From assembly GCA_023935145.1 (NCBI GenBank), contig CM043705.1:88012084-88076083 (forward strand): DNA of 64,000 nt, given 5' to 3'. This document shows, in pieces, positions 26,481 through 37,292 of the stretch; the first letter of the stretch is position 1, and each line of letters starts with the position of its first letter. This DNA is from Bretschneidera sinensis. Lineage: Eukaryota; Streptophyta; Magnoliopsida; Brassicales; Akaniaceae. The notes beneath the pieces are model-generated. The model searched no databases. It saw only the letters and a list, made by a program, of their open reading frames with translations, and was not told the DNA's origin. The translations under genes were made by a program, and so were the position numbers.

Positions 26481-26689
26481 AGCATCATTAATATTATTTC
26501 AAAATAAGCATGTACAATTAATCTTATATGTAACTGATGTAGGGAAAATTTTATCTCTAATGATATTATGACACGTGAACCTTGCCAATAACACCATCGG
26601 AACCAATTTAACTGCCATACGAGTATATACTTGCAGCCAATAATCTGAAAAAAAAAGAAAAAAAAAAAGGCTCTCTACAATCTCCGAAC

Positions 26690-26890
26690 ATGATACCTAC
26701 AACCAAAATCACATTAAACCATCCGATGGACAAACCAAGATTGATCCAATGGATCCTCTACCACTCGACTCGGTAGATCCTCCACAGCTCGATCTTGTGG
26801 ACCTTGATGACCAAGAAAACTTAGAGACGTCTCCTGCACTCAACCCAATTGCATTGGTGACCCAAGAACAGTATGAGAAGCTCTTATAAA
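26690..26890 (+). pseudogene. possible retroelement gag remnant
   Basis: One forward frame reads PLPLDSVDPPQLDLVDLDDQ and then NPIALVTQEQYEKLL before a stop. The acidic, proline-rich composition and the TQEQYEKL phrase resemble the start of some Ty3/gypsy gag proteins. There is no zinc knuckle or pol sequence nearby. The assignment is weak. Confidence 0.25.
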
Positions 26891-27559
26891 TGTAGGTGGA
26901 CTTGAAGTGCCCACATGTATAATTCTTGGGTTGAATCAAAGTCTAAGTGCTCATGTTTTTTAGGCTAAATGTTGGCTTGATTAGGACAAATTAGTGTCCA
27001 AATCGGTTGCCAAAATAGTAAAAGAAAATTGTAAATGAGTTTTTTATGGTTTCAGTTGAGTTGGAGTTGACTCATAATTTGGTTTAAACTCACCATAAAC
27101 TTAGTTTTTTATAGTTTGAGTTGACTCACAATTTGGCTCGAACTCACTAAAAATTTCATGATCTTAGTTGAGCTCTAGCTGAGTTTGAACACTCCTCAAT
27201 TCAAGTTCGGCTTGAATCCACCTCTAATGGTCGATCAAGTTTGAGAAAAAATTGAGGTTTTTTTTTAAGATTAATGGACGAGAAATCAAACCAAGTATTC
27301 AAGAGTGGTCGTTATGTCAAAAAACTGTAATAAAAAATAAAGTTTTCATATGATACATCCATTTGATTTTTTTTGATAATATATCCATGTGATTTGCATA
27401 CTAAGAAAAGAATAATTGTTATTATTTTAGTTTATTGTCTTATATAATATTTGAATAGATGGTATTGTTAAAGTTCTACTATTAAGACCTTTTTACATGA
27501 AACCTTGAAACTTTATTGAGAACTTGGGTTCATTACAGTAGAAGAGATCACAAAATCAG

Positions 27560-27990
27560 TGGGGATTAAACCCAGATGGTTTTATCTTCAACAAGTAACA
27601 CATGCTTAGTAAATAAATGCACAACATCATTTGATATTTCTGTTAACATAAGAGAGATTCCAAGCATAAAAAATGGACATCATAAGTTGGATATCTTCCA
27701 CAACCGGTCTCATGGTTGCGAGTACCCGGTCTCGGCTCAAAACGGCATTGCACAGTCGCAGCCTATCAGTCTCAAACTAGACTTGCTTGACCTCCGTGGT
27801 TAACGTCATGGCCACCACCTCCCTTGACATTATCGCCTCCAACACTTCCGACTCCACTATGTTGAAAACTGACACAGACGCACCCAATATCAATGCTCCC
27901 GAATCTCCTCTAGCCATCAAATCAGCCCCCCTCCTTCCCTTCTCCTCTACTATTAAGACTTTGGTACCTCTGGGCATATTTGTATTAGAT
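27560..27990 (-). pseudogene. RNase H-like (RVT_3-type) domain relic
   Basis: On the minus strand a frame with one internal stop reads DSGALILGASVSVF, then ESEVLEAIMSREVVAM, then a stop, then FETDRLRLCNAVLSRDR and RPVVEDIQLMMS, and after a frameshift NDVVHLFTKHVLL. This order matches the RNase H fold seen at the end of plant non-LTR retrotransposon polyproteins and in related host proteins: an E-A-rich helix, an ETD strand, then VVEDI and a V-H-L-A-K tail. Stops and frameshifts show it is dead. No reverse transcriptase part was seen. Confidence 0.6.
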
Positions 27991-27999
27991 GTTTAATAA

Positions 28000-29916
28000 T
28001 TCTAAGATTACGGATATTTTGATAATTTAATACATATTTTATTCTGATTCCAATATGCTAGTCATATAGTAAAACATCAAAATTGAAATGGAATCAGTTA
28101 TTTCGATTTTCGAATGCAAAGCCAAACGCAAAATTTGAAATCACAATTCAATTTCAACCCAATTTAATAAATTTCAACTTATTGTATTCCATTTCAATTA
28201 AATTTTAATGAACCAAAGGAACAATGGAAGAATCTACACTTTCACTATCGTGTAAAATTATCAATTATGATATAAAAAACAACCATATAAATTGCACTTT
28301 ATTAGTCTTATATTTAAAATGTTTATATGATTTCACATAACTACAATTATCAAATTTATGTTGTGTGTTTGAAGATTTATTGTGATGATTTTTTTTGGAA
28401 TATAATTAAATAAACTCAATTTTTGGATATATAATTTAAGTTAATTTATTACTTAACCTGATTGTATTATTTCATCATGAATAAAAAAAATAAAACTTGA
28501 TTGTATTATTTGCTATCTAACTTGATTTGATATTTTTTAGATTAAGCTCACATTTCAAATCAAGTGAAAAAAGGAAACCACTTTGTTTCTTTTCACTTTT
28601 CCGTAATCCATATCAAAATATAGGCTTAGTCAACTCGGATCTCTCTGCTTAGTGATCACTTTCAAATTTTTAATATAAGAAACCCAAGTTTGATTCACTT
28701 TTCTGTTAATGTATTAAAATTATATAATCTTAATCTTTATAATGAAAAAGGTTTGGGTAGACTTTGTATTAATGAATTTGTTTGGTTGAATTATCTTTAA
28801 GCTCGTGCTTATTTTTTAAAATTTATAAAAAAAAACTTAGCAAAATCAGTTCAAACCACCTATTAATTTATATTTTAATTATTATTTCACGATTTTTAAT
28901 GGGGATTGATTTGATTTGAGTAATTTTTTTGTAAAATTTAAAAAATAAAATTGATTTAAAGTTGGTTTTAAGCTCAATCAAACTGTTGATGCCAAAAAGA
29001 TGATAAATGATAGCATTGTCTTTTTAACATTCAATGGAGTGGAAACAGTGTTAATGGTTGTGGATTTGAAGAAGGTGAGAGCTTTGAGTTGGCTTTACTC
29101 TAGTGATCACGTTTATTCGATGCATGAGCATATGTAAGAGAAGCCACCTAGAGCATAGTGTTCCGGGGATGGCCTTCCAATGATTAAATCAATGTGTGTA
29201 CTGATGTAAGAGAATGATTTAGAGAGATATCGAAATGAGAGAGTGAAAAAAAGAGAGAACCGAGATGGTTCTCTGTGTTATCTTAAATGTTTACTCTATG
29301 TGTTTGGTTTCTTCCTTTTATTCTGAGGGCTTAAACTTCTTTAAATGGGCTTTGGATATCTTTTGCATAGAGTCCTGACGTGGGCTCCAATTGTGATGTG
29401 ATTTTCTGAGTCTCGAGCCTTATGAGAAGTTACTTTTACTTGCGAGATGCTACCTTTGCATGCAAGATGCGACCCGGCATGTGAGTTCTTACAAAATCTT
29501 AAGGCTTAAGGTGATGAATTCATCATCATGATCAGAGTAGGCCTAATCCCTACGTTGCTTGGAGCAACTGATCATTATGACGTTCCACGTGTCCAGTTAA
29601 CGAATCAAATGAAACTTTTAAATAATTAGTAAGAATCATCTATGAAAAAATAATTATTAAAAAAAGTGAGTTATGAAGGTGTCAAAATGAATTTTAACCT
29701 TTTTTTAATAAAAAAAAAAAACTTCAAATTTTCAAGCCTTTACCTTAGATGCGGTTATATTTCAATGTAAAAAAGAAAAGAAAATGGTACATGACTAATG
29801 AGCAGCATAAACAAAATTTGGATTTTTAATAAAGTTAACTTAAAATAATTTTATTTAACCTAACAGTGGATGGAATGATAATCATATTACCCGCCCGTAA
29901 GGAATGGATGTTATGA
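28000..29916. other. intergenic, AT-rich
   Basis: There are long A/T-rich stretches and a less AT-rich block at about 28980-29600 that I could not assign to a gene or element. No tRNA, splice-joined exons or long frames were found. Confidence 0.5.
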
Positions 29917-30428
29917 GGCATGTTTGGGTAACAGTTTTCTGTTTTCAGTTTTCGAAAATGAAAATTGAAAATAGTTTTTTGATGTTTTCTGTGGAAAATA
30001 TGTTTGGATAACTGTAACTCAAATATTGTTTTCAAAACAGAAAACAATTAAATGTTGTTTGGATAATCTTATTTTGAAAACTGTTTTGATACATCTTGTA
30101 ATTATTTTTAGAGTATAAATTCAAAATTCATATTAATTTTATTTCTTATATTTACTAAATATTTAAAAATAATTAATATTATTTTATTTTTAAAATTTTA
30201 ATATTTTTTATATACCATAGAGTAAGAATGAAATAGAGAAATGAACATTGATTTTAAGGTTATTTTTTGAAAATTATGTTAAAAAATACCAATTTAAAAT
30301 TTTCAAAAAAACAGTTTTTGAAAATTGATTTTTTAAAAATTATTTTAAAAAATTACTTTTTAAAAAATGTTTACCAAACATAAAAATAAAATAAAAATAA
30401 AAACTATTGTTTCCAAATACTGGCATGA
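29917..30428. mobile_element. probable MITE upstream of the RH42-type gene
   Basis: Imperfect inverted ends are seen: GTTTGGGTAACAGTTTTCTG on the left, and GTATTTGGAAACAATAGTTT on the right read in reverse complement. The interior has repeated TTTTGAAAA-type palindromes and no coding content. No clean target duplication was found, so class and borders are uncertain. Confidence 0.45.
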
Positions 30429-30582
30429 TATGTATAACTTAAAACAATCCTGGTGTGATACTTGAACTCCGAGAGCAGCACATCAACTTGCTAATAGGCA
30501 ACCGTGGCGTGGATGCTAACTTCCCATTTTATTCGAGCCAAAACCAAAAAAAGAAGCTTTTTGGCGGACAAGGAGCGGAAGC

Positions 30583-30590
30583 TAGGGTTT
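30583..30590 (+). promoter_or_regulatory. telo-box (TAGGGTTT) in the RH42 leader
   Basis: The telo-box TAGGGTTT is common in promoters and leaders of plant housekeeping and RNA/translation genes. A second copy lies at 30857-30864 inside the leader intron. Confidence 0.4.
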
Positions 30591-30656
30591 CATCAACATC
30601 CTCGCTCTCAGATTCACCCACAGCGTCTCTCTTTCTGGCGATTTCGGTTTTTCTAT

Positions 30657-30912
30657 GTAAGTTTGAGATTTTATGTTTCTCCTCCCGTTACACTTCTGTC
30701 TTACTTTAGTACTTCTTGATTGAATTTTGAACCAGGCAGCTTATAATTGAATTACCTAAAGTAGGAAGGAACCGAAGTGATGCATTCTCTATCTGGTTAC
30801 ATAAATTTGTCTGAAATTAAGAATCTATAGAAACAATTGAATGCACTTTTACCTCGTAGGGTTTTCGAAGTAGTATTCATCTAACCTTCTCTTTTGATTT
30901 GTCGATTTGCAG
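30657..30912 (+). other. 5' UTR intron of the RH42-type gene
   Basis: A donor GTAAGTTT starts at 30657 and an acceptor TTTGCAG ends at 30912, ten bases before the start codon at 30922. A leader intron is the simplest reading; transcript data would be needed to prove it. Confidence 0.6.
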
Positions 30913-30921
30913 CAATAAACA

Positions 30922-33900
30922 ATGGAAGATGTGAAATCTAAATCTAGGAAGAAAGTTTCAGATAAGAAGGAGGAGGATTCGAAGAGGAGTCACCGTGAGC
31001 GTGATCGCGGTGATAAGGAGAGGAATGGAGAGAGGCACCGTGATAGGGAAAAGAGGGACCGCGAAAGTCGGCGATACGAGAAAGAGAAGAGTACTGACTC
31101 TGATGATAAGTATGAAAGAGAGAAGGAAAGGGAGAGGGATAAGCATAGAGACAGGGACAAGGACAGAAGGAGCCGGGACGATGAAAAAGATAGAACCAGA
31201 GACAAGAAGAGAGATAGAGACAGGGATAGAGAAGATAGAGAGAGGGAGCGAGTAGAGAAGAGGGAGAGTGCGAGGGAGAAAGAAAGAGAAAGAGAAAGAG
31301 AAAAGGAAAGGGAGAGGGAACGGGAAGAACGAGAGAGGGAGAGGAGGGAACGAGACAGGGAAGAACGAGAGCGTGAGAGAGATAGGGAGAAGGAAAGAGA
31401 AAGGGAAAGGAGGATACGGGAAAGGGAGAAGCATCGAGAAGTTGATAGTGATGATAATGAAGACGATATCAGGGAACGTGATAAGAAGCGGCGCAGGAGA
31501 GATGATGATGATTACAAGGACAGAGAACGTGAACGGAGTGTTAGTAGGTCAAATAGGCACAAGGATGACAGCGAAGAAAGTCCAAGGAAAAAGAGTGGTG
31601 AGGATGACTCTGACAAGAAGGAGAAGAAATCGCGTGAAGAGGAGTTAGAGGATGAACAGCGTAAATTAGATGAGGAGATGGAAAAACGGAGGAGGAGAGT
31701 TCAGGAGTGGCAAGAATTGAAGAGGAAGAAAGAGGAAACTGAGAGAGAAAAGCTTGGGGAAGCAAATGGTGATGAGCCCAAGGCTGGTAAAACCTGGACC
31801 CTTGAAGGAGAGTCCGACGATGAAGAATTACCTGCTGGTGGGAAATCAGAAACAGAGATGGATATTGATGAAGATGGCAAGCCTGATGATAGAGGAATTG
31901 GAGATGCTATGATGGTGGACTCTGAAATTGCGACAGCTGTGACCACCTCACAGCATGGAGGGAATGGGGCTGCTACAGAAGAGGAAATTGATCCACTAGA
32001 TGCTTTCATGAATTCTATGGTGTTACCTGAAGTTCAGAAGCTAAACAATGCCGTGGTTCCACCAACTGTTGATGATAATAATAATTTGGACTTGAAGAAG
32101 AAAAATAGAAGGGGCGATCAGGGAAATGTTGATCAGCCAAAGAAAGGTTCTAATAAGTCTTTGGGGAGAATAATTCCTGGTGATGATTCTGATTCCGATA
32201 ATGGGGACCTTGATAATGACGAGGATCCTTTATTAGATGAAGATGATGACGAGTTCATAAAAAGGGTGAAAAAGACAAAAGCTGAGAAACTATCCATTGT
32301 TGACCACTCAAAGATTGACTATAAACCATTCCGCAAAAATTTCTATATTGAAGTTAAGGAAATCTCAAGGATGACTTCTGAAGAGGTAGCTGCTTACAGG
32401 AAGCAACTGGAATTAAAGATACATGGAAAGGATGTGCCAAAACCAGTTAAAACCTGGCACCAAACTGGACTTACAAGTAAAATGTTGGAGACAATAAAGA
32501 AGCTCAACTATGAAAAGCCTATGCCAATCCAATCTCAGGCACTGCCGATAATTATGAGTGGTCGAGACTGCATTGGGATTGCTAAGACTGGATCAGGAAA
32601 AACCATTGCTTTTGTGTTGCCAATGTTGAGGCATATCAAGGATCAGCCACCTGTGGTAGCCGGAGATGGGCCTATTGGGCTTATAATGGCACCTACGAGG
32701 GAGCTTGTCCAGCAGATCCACAGTGATATAAGGAAGTTTGCCAAGGTACTGGGTATCAGATGTGTGCCTGTATATGGAGGCTCTGGTGTTGCTCAGCAAA
32801 TTAGTGAACTAAAGCGAGGGACTGAGATTGTTGTCTGTACTCCAGGTAGGATGATTGATATACTTTGCACAAGTGGGGGGAAAATTAGCAATCTGCGTAG
32901 GGTCACTTATTTGGTCATGGACGAAGCTGATCGAATGTTTGACATGGGTTTTGAGCCTCAAATAACTCGAATTGTTCAAAACATTCGACCAGATCGTCAA
33001 ACAGTCTTATTTTCTGCCACCTTTCCTCGTCAGGTTGAAATTTTGGCACGCAAAGTGTTGAACAAACCTGTGGAAATACAGGTTGGTGGCAGGAGTGTTG
33101 TGAACAAGGACATAAGCCAATTGGTTGAAGTGAGGCCAGAAAGTGAAAGGTTCTTGAGACTGTTAGAAATTCTTGGCGAATGGTATGAGAAAGGAAAAAT
33201 TTTGATTTTTGTCCAATCACAGGAAAAATGTGATGCTTTGTTTAGGGATATGCTCAAGCATGGTTATCCTTGCCTCTCACTTCATGGGGCTAAGGATCAG
33301 ACTGATCGAGAATCCACCATTTCTGATTTTAAGAGCAATGTCTGCAATTTGTTGATTGCAACAAGTGTTGCAGCTAGAGGTTTAGATGTGAAAGAGCTTG
33401 AACTGGTGATAAACTTTGATGTACCAAACCACTACGAAGATTATGTTCACCGTGTTGGTAGGACAGGCCGAGCAGGACGGAAAGGCTGTGCCATCACATT
33501 TATCTCTGAGGAGGATGCAAGATATTCACCAGATCTTGTCAAAGCTTTGGAACTCTCTGAGCAAGTTGTTCCTGATGACCTGAAAGCTATTGCTGATAGC
33601 TTTATGGCGAAAGTGAATCAGGGACTTGAGCAAGCCCATGGAACTGGTTATGGTGGGAGTGGTTTTAAATTTAATGAAGAGGAAGATGAGGTTAGGAGAG
33701 CAGCAAAGAAAGCACAAGCTAAAGAATATGGCTTTGAGGAAGACAAGTCTGATTCAGATTCAGATGATGGGATCCGGAAGGCAGGTGGTGATATCTCACA
33801 GCAGACCGCTCTTGCTCAGATAGCTGCCATTGCTGCTGCCTCCAAAGTCAGTACCCCTTCAATGGCAACTCCCATCTCTGCTAGCCAATTGCTTCCAAAT

Positions 33901-34389
33901 GGTGGAGTACATGTTTCTATGCCTGGTGTCCTTGGCCTAACATTACCAGGTACAGCAGCAGTTGTGCCCGGGACTGGGCTACCTGTTGTTCCTAGTGACG
34001 GGGCAGCTCGAGCTGCAGCAATTGCAGCTGCCATCAACCTGCAGCATAACCTGGCAAAGATACAAGCTGATGCAATGCCCGAACACTACGAAGCAGAGTT
34101 GGAGATAAATGATTTTCCCCAGAATGCTCGATGGAAGGTTACCCACAAAGAAACTTTGGGTCCAATATCAGAGTGGACTGGAGCTGCCATTACTACGAGG
34201 GGGCAGTTTTTTCCACCGGGTCGAATTGCAGGACCAGGAGAACGCAAGCTCTACCTGTTCATTGAGGGCCCAACTGAACAGTCTGTCAAGAGAGCTAAAG
34301 CTGAGTTAAAACGTGTTTTGGAAGACATCTCGAACCAGGCTTTGTCGCTTCCTGGTGGAGCCCAACCTGGCAGATACTCGGTTTTATAA
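30922..34389 (+). CDS. RH42: DEAD-box ATP-dependent RNA helicase, RH42/PRP5 type
   Basis: This is a nuclear helicase of the PRP5/DDX46 family, which remodels U2 snRNP during spliceosome assembly. The Arabidopsis counterpart RH42/RCF1 is tied to cold-responsive splicing. It is a single frame of 1155 aa. Residues 1-230 are an extreme R/E/D/K-rich, RS-like region, followed by acidic stretches. The helicase core has the Q motif (MPIQSQALPI), AKTGSGKT at 554-561, PTRELVQQ, TPGR, DEAD at 667-670 and SAT at 698-700. It continues with ARGLDV and HRVGRTGRAGR at about 843-853. The tail has an alanine-rich stretch and a KH-like end. The length and the end GGAQPGRYSVL fit the plant family. It is preceded by a leader intron and followed by a duplicated 3' region. 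Confidence 0.95.
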   Translation: MEDVKSKSRKKVSDKKEEDSKRSHRERDRGDKERNGERHRDREKRDRESRRYEKEKSTDSDDKYEREKERERDKHRDRDKDRRSRDDEKDRTRDKKRDRDRDREDRERERVEKRESAREKEREREREKEREREREERERERRERDREERERERDREKERERERRIREREKHREVDSDDNEDDIRERDKKRRRRDDDDYKDRERERSVSRSNRHKDDSEESPRKKSGEDDSDKKEKKSREEELEDEQRKLDEEMEKRRRRVQEWQELKRKKEETEREKLGEANGDEPKAGKTWTLEGESDDEELPAGGKSETEMDIDEDGKPDDRGIGDAMMVDSEIATAVTTSQHGGNGAATEEEIDPLDAFMNSMVLPEVQKLNNAVVPPTVDDNNNLDLKKKNRRGDQGNVDQPKKGSNKSLGRIIPGDDSDSDNGDLDNDEDPLLDEDDDEFIKRVKKTKAEKLSIVDHSKIDYKPFRKNFYIEVKEISRMTSEEVAAYRKQLELKIHGKDVPKPVKTWHQTGLTSKMLETIKKLNYEKPMPIQSQALPIIMSGRDCIGIAKTGSGKTIAFVLPMLRHIKDQPPVVAGDGPIGLIMAPTRELVQQIHSDIRKFAKVLGIRCVPVYGGSGVAQQISELKRGTEIVVCTPGRMIDILCTSGGKISNLRRVTYLVMDEADRMFDMGFEPQITRIVQNIRPDRQTVLFSATFPRQVEILARKVLNKPVEIQVGGRSVVNKDISQLVEVRPESERFLRLLEILGEWYEKGKILIFVQSQEKCDALFRDMLKHGYPCLSLHGAKDQTDRESTISDFKSNVCNLLIATSVAARGLDVKELELVINFDVPNHYEDYVHRVGRTGRAGRKGCAITFISEEDARYSPDLVKALELSEQVVPDDLKAIADSFMAKVNQGLEQAHGTGYGGSGFKFNEEEDEVRRAAKKAQAKEYGFEEDKSDSDSDDGIRKAGGDISQQTALAQIAAIAAASKVSTPSMATPISASQLLPNGGVHVSMPGVLGLTLPGTAAVVPGTGLPVVPSDGAARAAAIAAAINLQHNLAKIQADAMPEHYEAELEINDFPQNARWKVTHKETLGPISEWTGAAITTRGQFFPPGRIAGPGERKLYLFIEGPTEQSVKRAKAELKRVLEDISNQALSLPGGAQPGRYSVL

Positions 34390-37028
34390 GTGTAAGAACT
34401 CTGTTCCAAATTTGAATTAATTTTGATGTAAAATTAGTTAGTGTTCCATGTTTTTATGAAGACTAAGTTTTGTGCCAAGCTTAAAAAACAGGCACATCAA
34501 TATATAAATATATTTCATTTTTTTGGTCTGAGATGGAACTTATAGGATGAAGATTATTTTTGTCTTTTTTCTGTGGGTTAGATTTCTTTCTGTCCTACCT
34601 TACTCTTTTAATCTTATGTGGCTTACATGATAGCTGCAAAATGTTATTTAATTTGTTGTCAGTTCCACCACTCTTTGCCCTTTTTAATTTTTTTCTTTTC
34701 TTTGTATCTTTCTCCCATGGCTCGAGGGATGATTTAAGCCTATGCTCGCATGTCCAAAGTCTCTGCCCATTTCCTTTGCTATGGTTGCTGTCCAAGAGAT
34801 GGCGATCTGGTGCGATACTTTTGCTTTGAATAACATAGTGGATGGTTTTATACTTCTTTTTCCGGATCTGTCATATTTCTCTTTCTTGTGTTTCTGCAGG
34901 TTTGATTGGATAACTCCAGAAGTCTCTTGTTGCCTTTAATCTCAGCTTTGTTAGACTCAGGCCTCCTCAAACCTTGAAATTGTATCGAGTATTTTTAGGT
35001 GTTGGTCTTATGTCATCTCTCCGTAGTTCATATGTGACCTTGAAATTGTATTGGCCAGGCTAACCAGGAAATGCATGGTTTATTAGCTTTTGATAATTTT
35101 TTGAGCTGTTTACAATAGCTGTTGGCCAAGATTGTTTTTTAGACGCATGATATCAGGGGATGATTCTTAACAGCTACTTTTCAGTATTGAAGCTGTTTTT
35201 GATTCTATGTATTTTATTGTTTGATTTTCTATTATTATCTGTGGAAATTATGTTTTGCGGGAGATTGATGTTGTAAACTATGGTCAGATCGATGTTGTAA
35301 ACTATGGTCCATGGTGGTATTAACTTATCTTTTCCATGTTCTTATAAAAAAAACTTACCTTTTCCATGTTTAGTCAGGGAATTTTTTTCTTATCATTGCA
35401 AGTGCTGTTCTTTCCACTATTGCCATGTTTGGTCGGTCAAGGCATGGAATAAGAATATTGATTTGGTTTCATTTTGTCATTTGGTAATATTTTATGTTGG
35501 AAAAGGAGATGGAATAACATCCCAGCTGAATTTGGATGTTTGGAAACTCATAATCTCATCCCAGGTTTTGAGTTAGGATTTCAGTTTCTTTCTAATTGTA
35601 GGCTCTAAAAAATAGGTTAGCCTCTTTTTGTACAAGATCTAGATCTTTGCATTCAATATATATTGATTTTGAAATTTTATCTTTTGGATTGGTAATGAGA
35701 TAAGTACCCACAAATTCTCTGTTAATCTTAACCTGATAATGTTGGGTCCCCCCCCCCCCCCCTTCCTTTTTTTTCTGATTCTTCACAAACGATAAAATTC
35801 TATATGTATTCAGCAAAATCATATACATAATCTTTATATGGAATTTTAAATTCTACTAATATAATAATATTTCTCTTTCTTCTGTTTGTGCAGGTTTGAT
35901 TGGATAACTCCAGAAGCCTCTAGTTGCCTTGATCTCAGTTTTATTAGACTCAGACCTCCTCATGAGTATTTTTATCTGTTGGTCTTATGTCATTTCTCGG
36001 TAGTTTATAGGTGACCTTGAAATTGTATTGGCCAGGCTAACTGGAAATGGATAGTTTTGGTGTCGCTCCTGATAATTGCCTGAGCTAGCTGTTGGCCTAG
36101 ATTGTTTTGTCCCTATGCTTTCTAGACGCATGATATGATGATTCTTATCAACTACTCTCTAGCTGTTTTTTGATTATATGTATTTAATTGTTTCATTTTC
36201 TACTATTTTTTTTATAAGGGATTTTCTATTATTATCTACAAATAGAAATTCTGTTTGGTCTATGATGGTATTAACATACCTTTTCCATGTTTGATCAGTG
36301 GATTTTTTTATTGTCGCAAGTGCAATTATTGTTGGTTGGTCAGGGCATGGAATCAGGATAATGATTTGGTTTCATTTTGACATATGGTAACATTTATGTC
36401 GGAAGAGATGGAATGACATATAGTTTCCTTTTTCGTGTCTTTTTAATTATTGTTTTCATTGTTTTTCAGAAAGGAAATAAAGCAAGGATTAGGGTTTATT
36501 TTTTTGACTAACTATTAATCAGAGGGAGAGACAGAGAAGAGTTAGAAAAGCAGCCAAACGGTTCATGTTTCTTTGCTTTTGGTAGATCACCAACAGTTCG
36601 TGTCATTTCTAAACCCTAACGAAAATGTTGAGGATGTACTTTGCCCAGTGATGTTCATTTGAGTGACAGTCAAGATTTGCCTGATCCCTCTGGTGATAAA
36701 ATTTCCTGCTGATGCAAAAACCAGAGGTGCCGGACTTGGTGATCTGCCTGCAAATAATAGCATCGGTGACGGTAGCTGAGTTGAAAATCAGCTAGAGACT
36801 GCTCTTCCTCATTGAAAATCTGCGACTCCTAAAGCTGAAGTCAAAAAGGAAGGGGGGGGGGGAATAGAAGAATTGGGTGTTGAGTGATACTGAGATACAT
36901 AAAGCTAACGAGAAAATTTTAGAAAAGTAAATAAAAGAGTGATGAATGGAAATGAAACTTTTAACTTGAGGAATATCGTGTTAATAAGGGGTTTTGCTTG
37001 ACACAGTAATTTCTTGTTTGAATTACAG
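34390..37028. other. RH42 3' region and intergenic, with tandem duplication
   Basis: The left part is the RH42 3' UTR. Two diverged copies of a 550-650 base unit follow. From about 36600 weakly coding-like, stop-interrupted sequence precedes the ARID relic (for example RGAGLGDLPANNSIG near 36723) and may be its 5' exons. A run of 15 C lies at 35748-35762 and a run of 11 G at 36852-36862. Confidence 0.6.
34874..36422. repeat. diverged tandem duplication downstream of RH42
   Basis: Copy 1 spans about 34874-35523 and copy 2 about 35868-36422. Both begin with ATATTTCTCTTTCT and a TG.AG acceptor-like end followed by GTTTGATTGGATAACTCCAG. Both then run through GACCTTGAAATTGTATTGGC, GACGCATGATAT and TTTTCCATGTTT. 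Substitutions and indels are spread throughout, so the duplication is not recent. Confidence 0.85.
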
Positions 37029-37292
37029 ATGGGGGTGGTTGATGAAGCTGGGACACCAGAGAAGCAAGCAGGATTCATGAAGGGGCTGAGAAGCTTATAG
37101 AAGGAACATGCCCTAGAATTCAAAGCCCCAATGTTTTATGAAGAGGCTCTAAATTGCCTTAAGTGGCTGGAGACTATTGCTTTAAATTTGGGAATTCATT
37201 TTTCTGGTTTTAGCTGTGGTCTGATTTATGGACATTATTCCAAGGGATGTAGGTTATGGAGACCTGCCATTAAATTGGGTGGCTGCGATGTG

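Noticed and set aside
30958..31434. 158-residue open frame antisense to RH42
   Set aside because: It is a shadow of the purine-biased RS/RE-rich coding tract. The protein would be low-complexity L/S/F/P-rich and matches nothing.
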